A stretch of 64,000 nt of DNA from Chloroflexota bacterium. Its GTDB lineage: Bacteria; Chloroflexota; Dehalococcoidia; DSTF01; RBG-16-68-14. The position numbers and the translations under genes were made by a program. The notes under the pieces were generated by a model, which was given only the letters and a program-made list of their open reading frames with translations, searched no databases and had not been told where the DNA came from. The stretch covers positions 1 to 64,000 of the forward strand of contig JAJCYW010000002.1 in the NCBI GenBank assembly GCA_029262675.1, in the 5' to 3' direction. This document shows positions 16,529 through 24,321 of the stretch, in pieces (within the stretch, counting starts at the first letter, position 1; each line of letters begins with the position of its first letter).

Positions 16529-16565
16529 GGCCCACAACTGCATCATCCACAGATCGTTGTGGGCC
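16529..16565. other. Inverted repeat enclosing a DnaA-box-like sequence
   Basis: Perfect 10-bp arms GGCCCACAAC (16529-16538) and GTTGTGGGCC (16556-16565). The 17-base loop contains TCATCCACA (one mismatch to the DnaA box TTATCCACA). The surrounding 16404-16610 region is clearly more AT-rich than its neighbours. It could be part of an origin, or simply the rpmH/groES intergenic control region. Confidence 0.35.
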
Positions 16566-16572
16566 TCACACC

Positions 16573-16601
16573 TTGCGCCCGCTCGCCATAAGACGTAGTA
16601 T
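16573..16601 (+). promoter_or_regulatory. Candidate groESL promoter
   Basis: TTGCGC (16573-16578), 17-base spacer, TAGTAT (16596-16601). The predicted start near 16608 falls just before the CIRCE element, the usual arrangement for HrcA repression. Confidence 0.5.
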
Positions 16602-16610
16602 GAAGCTGGT

Positions 16611-16637
16611 TTAGCACTCTCATTTGGAGACTGCTAA
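16611..16637. promoter_or_regulatory. CIRCE element (HrcA operator)
   Basis: TTAGCACTC at 16611-16619, nine bases, GACTGCTAA at 16629-16637. The consensus is TTAGCACTC-N9-GAGTGCTAA, so 17 of 18 arm bases match. It lies 36 bases before the groES ATG, in the 5' leader. This implies heat-inducible control by the HrcA repressor; hrcA itself is not in the window. Confidence 0.93.
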
Positions 16638-16673
16638 ACTTTCGAGAGATTTATCGTGCAAGGAGGATTCTGA

Positions 16674-16988
16674 ATGGCAACGGCGAAGAAGAACAAGACC
16701 AAGCTGATTCCACTCGGCGACCGGCTCGTCATTGAGGCCGTCGAGCAAGAGCAGGTGCTCGCCAGCGGCATCGTGATTCCGGACACGGCCAAGGAGAAGC
16801 CGCAGCAGGGTATCGTCCTTGCCGCCGGGCCCGGACGCCAGGATGATGACGGCAAGCGCATCGCGATGGAAGTCAAAGAGGGCGACCGCGTCCTCTACGC
16901 CAAGTACTCCGGACAGGAGATCAAGATCGACCGGACCGAGTACATCGTCCTCTCTGAGAAGGACGTGCTCTGCAAGGTCCAGGCCTAA
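16674..16988 (+). CDS. groES: Co-chaperonin GroES
   Basis: 104 residues with AAGGAGGA seven bases before the ATG. Landmarks are PLGDRLVIEAVEQEQVLASGIVIPDTAKEKPQQGIVLAAGPG (mobile loop), EVKEGDRVLYAKYSGQEIKI and the terminal EYIVLSEKDVLCKV. It caps GroEL. Regulated by the CIRCE element just upstream. Confidence 0.98.
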   Translation: MATAKKNKTKLIPLGDRLVIEAVEQEQVLASGIVIPDTAKEKPQQGIVLAAGPGRQDDDGKRIAMEVKEGDRVLYAKYSGQEIKIDRTEYIVLSEKDVLCKVQA

Positions 16989-16989
16989 G

Positions 16990-17007
16990 GCCGTCCTGAG
17001 GGACGGC
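16990..17007 (+). terminator. groES-groEL intergenic hairpin (attenuator-like)
   Basis: Stem GCCGTCC/GGACGGC with a TGAG loop right after the groES stop, followed by TTCTAGTTCT. Position and weak T-run suggest partial termination or mRNA processing between groES and groEL. The rest of the 136-base gap has a second small hairpin near 17016-17034. Confidence 0.5.
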
Positions 17008-17106
17008 TTCTAGTTCTCCGCAAGTACGCGGAGGACTGTCGGGCTTCACTTCGCGCCCAGCGCGAGCGCAGGTCCGCAGGCACGGCACCACACCGCAGTC
17101 CCATAG

Positions 17107-18744
<1,638 letters not shown>

Positions 18745-18767
18745 CCGCGTCTCAAACGACAGATAAC

Positions 18768-18797
18768 GGAAAGGCCGCCCCTGTGGGCGGCCTTTCC
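18768..18797 (+). terminator. groEL terminator
   Basis: Perfect 13-bp stem (18768-18780 with 18785-18797) with loop CTGT, 23 bases after the groEL stop. The 3' arm ends CCTTTCC, and a long T-run is lacking. Confidence 0.88.
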
Positions 18798-18813
18798 ACG
18801 TCGCGCGCAGCGC

Positions 18814-18842
18814 TTTACAAGTCATTTCCGCAGATGTATACT
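18814..18842 (+). promoter_or_regulatory. greA promoter
   Basis: TTTACA (18814-18819), 17-base spacer, TATACT (18837-18842): 5 of 6 at both boxes. Start would be near 18849, leaving a leader of about 72 bases before the greA ATG. Confidence 0.75.
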
Positions 18843-18920
18843 TAGTTACACACTCAGAGAGCCACGTGACTGAGGGCCTTGTGTCGCTCAGTCTCTCTTT
18901 TTGCAGAGGCGAAGTGAAGT

Positions 18921-19397
18921 ATGGAAGAGCACAGCGTCCTTCTGACAGAAGAAGGTCTTGCCAAACTAACGGCAGAGCTGGAGCACCTGAAAACGGTGCG
19001 CCGCCGTGAGGTTGCCGAACGCATCCGGCAATCGAAAGACCTGGCGAACACGCAGAACAACGCAGAGTTCGACGACGCGAAGAACGAACAGGCCTTCGTC
19101 GAAGGCCGAGTTCTGACGCTGGAGCAGATGATCCAGAACGCCACGATCATCGACGAGGAGCAGGCCCACCACGCCAAGCGCGTCCAGATTGGCTCCACCG
19201 TCACCGTCTCCGAGGGCCACGGAAAGAAGCATCAGGAGTACCACATCGTCGGCTCGGCAGAGGCCAACCCGAAGGAAGGCCGCATCAGCAACGAGTCGCC
19301 CGTCGGCATCGCGCTGCTGGGCAAGCGGCCGGGCGATGCCGTGCAGGTCAATGTACCGAAGGGCGTCCTCCGCTTCACGATCACAAAGATCAGCTAA
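18921..19397 (+). CDS. greA: Transcription elongation factor GreA
   Basis: 158 residues. N-terminal coiled coil (LTEEGLAKLTAELEHLKTVRRREVAERIRQSKDLANTQNNAEFDDAKNEQAFVEGRVLTLEQMI) carries the acidic tip residues D and E needed to stimulate RNA polymerase cleavage. The C-terminal FKBP-like domain ends SPVGIALLGKRPGDAVQVNVPKGVLRFTITKI. It rescues backtracked RNA polymerase. Its ribosome binding site is weak (GAAGTGAAG). Confidence 0.96.
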   Translation: MEEHSVLLTEEGLAKLTAELEHLKTVRRREVAERIRQSKDLANTQNNAEFDDAKNEQAFVEGRVLTLEQMIQNATIIDEEQAHHAKRVQIGSTVTVSEGHGKKHQEYHIVGSAEANPKEGRISNESPVGIALLGKRPGDAVQVNVPKGVLRFTITKIS

Positions 19398-19458
19398 CGT
19401 CCGGCGTTCCGCCGATGCGTCCCGCCCCTCCTCCTCTTACGCCGCACCCGAGTACGCC

Positions 19459-20166
19459 GTGGCCGAGCTAGCGTCGTCGTTCGACGACGCCTGGGCCCAG
19501 TTTCAGCGCCGCGAGTCGCTCCGCCTCGCCGGTGACACGCTGGAGTCGGAATGGAGCCGCGGGCGGGCGCAGTACCTGACGTTTCTCGTGCGGATGGACG
19601 AACCCGCCGTCCGCGACCACCTCGCCGCCGTTATCGAACGGATTGCGGGCATTCCCGGCATCGAGCCGTATCCGGAAGACTACTGGCACGTCACCGTCAA
19701 GGGCGCCGGCTTCCAGGTCGTCAAGCGCACGCGCGACGACGAGATCCTGCGCGGCGACGTCTCTCGCATGGCGGGGAAGGCGCGCGCCCTGCTGACGAAG
19801 CAGGCCCCGTATCGGGCGACGCTCGGCCTGGCCAACGGCTTCGGCGACGTCGTCTTCGTCGAAGTCGGCGACGGCGGCGGAACAGCCGCACTCAACGGCC
19901 TTCTGCTGGAGGGCCTCGACGAGCTGACCGGAGCGCCGATAGACGCCGCCGGGTTCTTGCCGCACATCAGCGTCGCGCGCTTCCGGTCGAACGAGGGCCT
20001 GGCGCAGCTCAAGGAGACGCTGGCGTCGCTGCGGAAAGAGCCGCCCGGGCCGCAGTTCACTGTCCAGCGCGTCGAGCTGGTCAGGGCCTGGCTGTCTGAG
20101 GACGCGCCTGACTTCGAGACGCTGGCTTCGTATGCGCTAGCGGGTCCGGCGGAAACCGCCCCGTGA
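19459..20166 (+). CDS. 2H phosphoesterase (2'-5' RNA ligase superfamily)
   Basis: 235 residues from the GTG at 19459. Both catalytic motifs of the 2H fold are present: HVTVKGAGF and HISVARF, about 95 residues apart. Relatives open or ligate 2',3'-cyclic phosphates on RNA or act on nucleotides; substrate unknown here. The stop overlaps the next start (GTGA), so it is coupled to the HAD gene. The start is uncertain because no clear ribosome binding site is visible, but the coding signal begins between the greA stop and this GTG. Confidence 0.78.
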   Translation: MAELASSFDDAWAQFQRRESLRLAGDTLESEWSRGRAQYLTFLVRMDEPAVRDHLAAVIERIAGIPGIEPYPEDYWHVTVKGAGFQVVKRTRDDEILRGDVSRMAGKARALLTKQAPYRATLGLANGFGDVVFVEVGDGGGTAALNGLLLEGLDELTGAPIDAAGFLPHISVARFRSNEGLAQLKETLASLRKEPPGPQFTVQRVELVRAWLSEDAPDFETLASYALAGPAETAP

Positions 20167-20834
20167 CCCCCAAGCGCGGTGGCTTCGGCGCCGTCATCTT
20201 CGACATGGACGGCGTGCTCGTCGATAGCGAGCCGGCGTTCTTCGAGGCCGTCAACCTCGTCCTCCAGCCGACGGGCAAGCAGATCGCCTGGGAGGATTAC
20301 GTGCGCTTCATCGGCACCAGCACGTCCGTAACCTGGCGCGGTGTGCTGGAGACAGTTGGACTGTCGCTGGAGGAGATGCAGCGGCACGTTGATGGCTTCG
20401 AATCGGTCATCGTGGGCGTGCTCGGCAGGCCGCGCGGCCTGCTGCCCGGCGTTCGCGACCTGATCGAGAGCCTGCGGGCGCGATCGCTGCGCGTCGGCCT
20501 GGCGACGTCGTCGCGCGAGGAGTGGGTGAGAGCGTTGTTGGGCGGCGCGAGTCTGCCGCTCGACACGTTCGACGCCGCCGTCTGGCGGGAGATGGTAGCG
20601 ACGAGCAAGCCCGCGCCGGACCTCTACCTGAAGGCAGCGGAGCTAATCGGAGCGGCGCCGGAGCACTGCATCGCCGTCGAGGACACGCCGTCCGGCATTG
20701 CGGCCGCGCTGGCGGCGGGCATGTTCGCCGTACAGGTGCGGTCGGCGACGTCGGCGCTGCCGCCGATCGACGGGGCCGACCTCGTTATCGACACGCTCCG
20801 CGACTTCCCCCAGGCGCTGCTAGAGGAATCGTAG
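20163..20834 (+). CDS. HAD-superfamily hydrolase (beta-phosphoglucomutase-like)
   Basis: 223 residues from a GTG overlapping the upstream stop. Motif I FDMDGVLVDSEP (nucleophile Asp and general acid Asp), motif II LATSS, motif III Lys in TSKPAPDLYLKAAE, motif IV VEDTPSGIAAALAAGM. The helical cap between motifs I and II places it in subclass IA with phosphatases and beta-phosphoglucomutases. The exact substrate is unknown. Confidence 0.88.
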   Translation: MTPKRGGFGAVIFDMDGVLVDSEPAFFEAVNLVLQPTGKQIAWEDYVRFIGTSTSVTWRGVLETVGLSLEEMQRHVDGFESVIVGVLGRPRGLLPGVRDLIESLRARSLRVGLATSSREEWVRALLGGASLPLDTFDAAVWREMVATSKPAPDLYLKAAELIGAAPEHCIAVEDTPSGIAAALAAGMFAVQVRSATSALPPIDGADLVIDTLRDFPQALLEES

Positions 20835-20839
20835 GCCGC

Positions 20840-20869
20840 ATGACATCGTCGCATGGCGGCGTGTATCAT
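20840..20869 (+). promoter_or_regulatory. Candidate promoter for the UGA-containing HesB-like gene
   Basis: ATGACA (20840-20845), 18 bases, TATCAT (20864-20869); each box matches 5 of 6. Start near 20876 would give a leader of about 50 bases. Confidence 0.45.
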
Positions 20870-20924
20870 GTAGCCTGTATCACAGAGCAGACACAGCAGC
20901 GGAGCCGATACTAGGAACATGGCA

Positions 20925-21218
20925 ATGCAGATTTCGATTTCTCCGGAGGCGGTCGCGCTCGCTCAGGAGCGTGGCGGGGTGATGGCGCTCGACTTCATCC
21001 CGCCCCTCACGTGAAGCGGCAAGGCAGAGGTGTCGGTCGACACCTACCTCAAGCGCAAGAACCTCTCGCCATACCGCAGCGTGGAGCACGAGGGCGTCAA
21101 GGTCCTCGTCGCGCCGAAGCTGATGCAGTGGGCGCAGGCAGTGCACCTGGACGTCAAGCAGTTCTTAGTCTGGAAGTCGTTCGAGGTCGCCACACAGCAC
21201 AGGCACGGCCCTACCTGA
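20925..21218 (+). CDS. Probable HesB/IscA-like selenoprotein (in-frame UGA = Sec)
   Basis: 97 codons read through one internal TGA at 21012-21014 (codon 30). The N-terminal part, MQISISPEAVALAQERGGVMALDFIPPLT, looks like an A-type iron-sulfur carrier. The UGA is followed by Ser-Gly, giving U-S-G where HesB/IscA proteins have C-S-G. The frame then continues with good coding character (EVSVDTYLKRKNLSPYRS...EGVKVLVAPKLMQWAQ...HRHGPT) to TGA. There are no cysteines at all, so the C-terminal CGC of true scaffolds is missing. A SECIS-like hairpin starts 13 bases after the UGA. HesB-like selenoproteins are a described bacterial/metagenomic family. AGGA lies eight bases before this ATG; an ATG at 20919 is alternative. 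The other readings are a nonsense mutation or two tiny ORFs, but no ribosome binding site precedes the GTG at 21030. Selenocysteine machinery is not in the window. Confidence 0.7.
21028..21045 (+). promoter_or_regulatory. Bacterial SECIS-like hairpin
   Basis: Stem AGGTGTC/GACACCT (7 bp) with apical loop GGTC, beginning 13 bases and looping 20 bases after the in-frame UGA. Bacterial SECIS elements lie within the coding region just after UGA and have a short loop starting with G, as in E. coli fdhF (GGUC loop). Everything matches by eye; no folding was run. Confidence 0.68.
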
Positions 21219-21280
21219 GCGCACTGATATCCCGCTGCGTTGCAGCGGCCCGACCTTTCGCCTACAGCAGCCACTAGCCG

Positions 21281-21757
21281 ATGCCGAAGCGCCACTTCAC
21301 GTCCACCGCGTTCGTCGTCCATCAGGGCCGGACGCTGCTGCACTGGCACGCCAAACTACAGCAGTGGATGCCGCCCGGCGGCCACATAGAGGCCGACGAA
21401 GACCCGGTTACCGCCGCAGTGCGCGAGGTGCTGGAAGAGACGGGTCTGCGCGTGGAGATCCTATCCGTCGCCCGTTCGTTCGCCTTCGAGGAGCCGGCCC
21501 AAATCGAGCCGCCGGTCACCATTCTCATTGAGACGATCACGGACGGCCAGCATGAGCACATCGACCTGATCTACTTCTCGCGCCCGCTGGACGGCGAGGC
21601 GGAACGACCGCTGCCGACGGACGATTCGTGGACCTGGGTTGGTGCTGAGCAGATCGAACGCGGCGAGTCGCTCCCCTACGACGGCGGCAGCGCGCCCGTG
21701 CCTGAGGACGTCGCCGTGCTAGCCCTGGCGGCGATACGAGCGGAGCGGGGAGAGTAG
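21281..21757 (+). CDS. Nudix hydrolase
   Basis: 158 residues. The Nudix box is complete: G-HIEAD-E-DPVTAAV-RE-VL-EE-T-G-L within MPPGGHIEADEDPVTAAVREVLEETGL. The N-terminal FVVHQGRTLLHWHAKLQQW and C-terminal WVGAEQIE resemble nucleotide or ADP-sugar pyrophosphatases. Substrate unknown. It stands 62 bases after the selenoprotein gene. Confidence 0.88.
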   Translation: MPKRHFTSTAFVVHQGRTLLHWHAKLQQWMPPGGHIEADEDPVTAAVREVLEETGLRVEILSVARSFAFEEPAQIEPPVTILIETITDGQHEHIDLIYFSRPLDGEAERPLPTDDSWTWVGAEQIERGESLPYDGGSAPVPEDVAVLALAAIRAERGE

Positions 21758-21770
21758 CGCGGGACGGCTA

Positions 21771-22424
21771 CTAAGCTGGGTGACGCGTCAAAAAGTCACG
21801 AACTCCCTGAGTCATCAATGCGACTTGAGCTTTGTCGTACTCATCGTACTTTGCGTGTGCGGCCTTATTGCGAAGATCTAGCCAGGCCGTAACGCTCTTT
21901 TGGTCTAGCTTCTCGTACGCACCTGCCTTTGTCAGTACCGCATTCAAAGTGTCAGCCTTCTTGGGTCTACCACTAGCATCGTCGACGTCGATTCCGTTCT
22001 TGTTACACAGCTTCCGTAGATGTTCCTCCAAGACCCCGCCAGAGAGAACAGCCGCCGCGTCCTTGTAGCCTTCACCCAACAGGTGATCCGCCATTTCAAG
22101 GAAGTCCGCGAACACGCTCGCATGGACTAGCTCTTGAACTGTGCTTAAGTAGCCAGCCTCGTAGTCCGAACGAACAACTTTGAGAATGCTCGCAAGCGCA
22201 GCAGCTTGGTAGATATCACCTGGATCGTCAAGCGATTTTGAAGCGTTTTCCAAGTAAGAACTGCCGGTCGGCGAGATCCTTTTCAAGGTGGCGGCAATCA
22301 GTGTATGAACTTCGACTGCCACCTGATAATCGACATCCCGGATAGTAGAACGACCGCCCGTGACAGTCTGCCACTTACTTAGCGCGCGGTCAATCTGTTC
22401 GAGGATGGCCTTGAGTTCCGCCAT
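21771..22424 (-). CDS. HEPN-like domain protein downstream of the sdh genes
   Basis: 217 residues, helical throughout. The C-terminal third contains LDLRNKAAHAKYDEY: R185-x4-H190 fits the R-x4-6-H motif of HEPN ribonucleases. The preceding segment FLEMADHLLGEGYKDAAAVLSGGVLEEHLRKLCNKNGI resembles the helical core of such proteins. Base composition is visibly lower in GC than its neighbours, suggesting acquisition. The ATG lies 26 bases beyond the sdhE stop on the same strand with GGAGGG upstream, so it may be co-transcribed with sdh. No partner antitoxin or sensor is visible. A defence or RNA-cleavage role is inference. Confidence 0.6.
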   Translation of the reverse strand: MAELKAILEQIDRALSKWQTVTGGRSTIRDVDYQVAVEVHTLIAATLKRISPTGSSYLENASKSLDDPGDIYQAAALASILKVVRSDYEAGYLSTVQELVHASVFADFLEMADHLLGEGYKDAAAVLSGGVLEEHLRKLCNKNGIDVDDASGRPKKADTLNAVLTKAGAYEKLDQKSVTAWLDLRNKAAHAKYDEYDKAQVALMTQGVRDFLTRHPA

Positions 22425-22450
22425 GCATCATCCCTCCAGAGTTCGAACCC

Positions 22451-23341
22451 CTACGCCTCTACTGCGGCGAGGACCTTGTCTATCACGGCCTGGGTGCCGA
22501 TGACGTGGCGGTTCATGCGGAGCTTATCCGGGTCGATGCCGAGCGCGAGGCCGATCAGCTGCGGCAGGTGGATGATGGGCACGTTCAACTCGCGCTCGAT
22601 GACCTCTGCGGCGCTGGGCTGCTGGGCGTCCAGGTTGAGGTGGCAGAGCGGGCAGGGCGTGACCAGGCAGTCCGCGCCCTGGTTCTTCGCTTCATGGATG
22701 TGGGTACCGGTCTGCGTCAGTGAGTTCTTGCGGTTGTTGGTGAGGATCGGGAACCCGCAGCACTTGTCCTTGCCTTCGTATTCGACCGCCTCCGCGCCGA
22801 CGGCCGCGATGATCTGCTCCAGGTAGTCGTCGCGCTCCGGGTGCTCTTCCATCCCCAGTATCCTGGACGGCCGCAAGATGTAGCAGCCGTAGAACGGGCC
22901 GCAGCGCAGGCCAGTCAGCGGCCGCACTACCTGCTCCTTCAGCTTGTCTAGGCCCAGGTCTTCGGCTAACACCCACATGAAGTTCTTGATTACCAACCCG
23001 GGCTTGTACTCCAGCCCCTCTTCGGCGAGCTGCGCGTTGATCTTCGCACGGTACTCTTCGTCGCGATCCAGCTTCTCCTGCACCAGGCTCTGGACGCCCT
23101 GGCAGGTGGAGCAGATGTTGATCAGGTCCAGGCCCATCTTCTGCGCCATCGCGAAGTTGCGCGCGTTCAGCGCGTCGGCCAACTCAGGTTCGTGCTCGCT
23201 GATGACGCCGGCGCCGGTGCAGTTGCCGTCGTAGAGCTCTTCCAGCTCGATGCCGAGCTTGGCAGAGGTAAGGATCATCGACTCGTAGAGCTCGGGGCAG
23301 GCGCCCTTGGAGACGCAGCCGGGCCAGAACGCGTATCTCAT
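22451..23341 (-). CDS. Succinate dehydrogenase subunit SdhE-like (HdrB family, cysteine-rich)
   Basis: 296 residues with two CCG-type halves. N-half: C9, C41 (CTG), C77-x2-C80 (CSTC). C-half: C147, CCG at 194-196 and CPLC at 230-233. This is the architecture of heterodisulfide reductase B and of the SdhE subunit in type E succinate:quinone oxidoreductases. There the subunit replaces the heme-bearing membrane anchors and binds special iron-sulfur clusters. The start overlaps the sdhB stop by four bases. No SdhC/D or SdhF gene is next to it. Confidence 0.87.
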   Translation of the reverse strand: MRYAFWPGCVSKGACPELYESMILTSAKLGIELEELYDGNCTGAGVISEHEPELADALNARNFAMAQKMGLDLINICSTCQGVQSLVQEKLDRDEEYRAKINAQLAEEGLEYKPGLVIKNFMWVLAEDLGLDKLKEQVVRPLTGLRCGPFYGCYILRPSRILGMEEHPERDDYLEQIIAAVGAEAVEYEGKDKCCGFPILTNNRKNSLTQTGTHIHEAKNQGADCLVTPCPLCHLNLDAQQPSAAEVIERELNVPIIHLPQLIGLALGIDPDKLRMNRHVIGTQAVIDKVLAAVEA

Positions 23342-24321
23342 CGCTTCGCTTCTTTCTTCTCACTGCGCGCGTTGTCGAACAGGCGGCGGACGTGCGCGAT
23401 ACCGGCGATCGGCTTGCTGAATAGCGGCAGTGTGTCCTTCCAGGGGAGCTTGCCGGCGCGCATCATGCGGAACGCCCCCGGTAGCTCCTTGAGAAGGCGC
23501 GGCGCGTTGAACATGCCGACCGATTCCGGAAGCAGCCGCACTTCGTCGAGGCGGCCCGTCCTGCGCACGGAGCCGGCGAACGCCGTGCCGTGGCGGGCAC
23601 CGATGCCGCCCTCGACGCCAGCGTTGACGACCTGCTCCCGTAGCTGCATGATGCGGTCCATCGGGCGGATGTCCTTGGGGCAGACTTCCACACAAATGTT
23701 GCAGCGCGTGCAGTCCCAGATGCCGCCCTTCGCGCTGCTGAGCGCCTTCAAGCGATCCATCGTCGTATCGTCGCGGGGGTCGCCGACGAAGCGATAGGCC
23801 TTCGCGAACGCGGCCGGGCCGATGAAATGCTTATCGACCTCCAGCACCGTGCAGTCCGAGACGCAGGCGCCGCACTGAATGCAGCTCAGCGCGTTCGAGA
23901 CGTCGACCATCGTTTCGTGCATGACGATGTGCTCGCGCTCCGGTTCCGGGCCGCTATTCTCCAGCCAGGGCGTGATCCGGCGCACCTTGTCCCAGTGCAC
24001 CTCCATGTCGGTCACCAAGTCCTTGATCACCGGCATGTTGCCAAGCGGCTCGACGAGGATCGGTTCGTCGCCATTGGCCATGTCGCTGGCCTTGGTCTTG
24101 CAGGCGAGCCGCGCGCGTCCGTTGACGCGCATCGCGCAGGAGCCGCAGATCGAGCTGCGGCACGAGTAGCGCAGCGCCAGGCCGCCGTCTTCGTAGTCGC
24201 GGACCTGAAGCAACGCGTCCAGCATTGTCGCGCCTTCGGGCATCTCGACCGTGTACTCATCGTAGTGGGAGCTGTCGGGCTGCGTACCGTCCTGTCGCTT
24301 GACCTTCAGGCGAACATCCAT
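23338..24321 (-). CDS. sdhB: Succinate dehydrogenase/fumarate reductase iron-sulfur subunit
   Basis: 327 residues; the start ATG at 24321 shares its A with the sdhA stop TGA. [2Fe-2S]: C54, C59, C62, C74. First [4Fe-4S]: C147, C150, C153, C157 (CIQCGACVSDC). Third cluster: C204, C207, C210, C214 (CTRCNICVEVCPK). Classical SdhB has a non-Cys residue at the 207-equivalent and holds a [3Fe-4S] cluster. The extra Cys predicts a [4Fe-4S], a known mark of type E complexes such as archaeal SQR. The C-terminus extends about 110 residues past the last cluster, longer than usual. Confidence 0.93.
   Translation of the reverse strand: MDVRLKVKRQDGTQPDSSHYDEYTVEMPEGATMLDALLQVRDYEDGGLALRYSCRSSICGSCAMRVNGRARLACKTKASDMANGDEPILVEPLGNMPVIKDLVTDMEVHWDKVRRITPWLENSGPEPEREHIVMHETMVDVSNALSCIQCGACVSDCTVLEVDKHFIGPAAFAKAYRFVGDPRDDTTMDRLKALSSAKGGIWDCTRCNICVEVCPKDIRPMDRIMQLREQVVNAGVEGGIGARHGTAFAGSVRRTGRLDEVRLLPESVGMFNAPRLLKELPGAFRMMRAGKLPWKDTLPLFSKPIAGIAHVRRLFDNARSEKKEAKR

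Noticed and set aside
21006..21014. TCACGTGA core resembling parS
   Set aside because: Only the central eight bases match; it is inside the selenoprotein frame at the UGA.
22441..22455. tRNA-like GTTCGAACCC segment
   Set aside because: No flanking T-stem or acceptor stem; it lies at the end of sdhE and before the HEPN gene.
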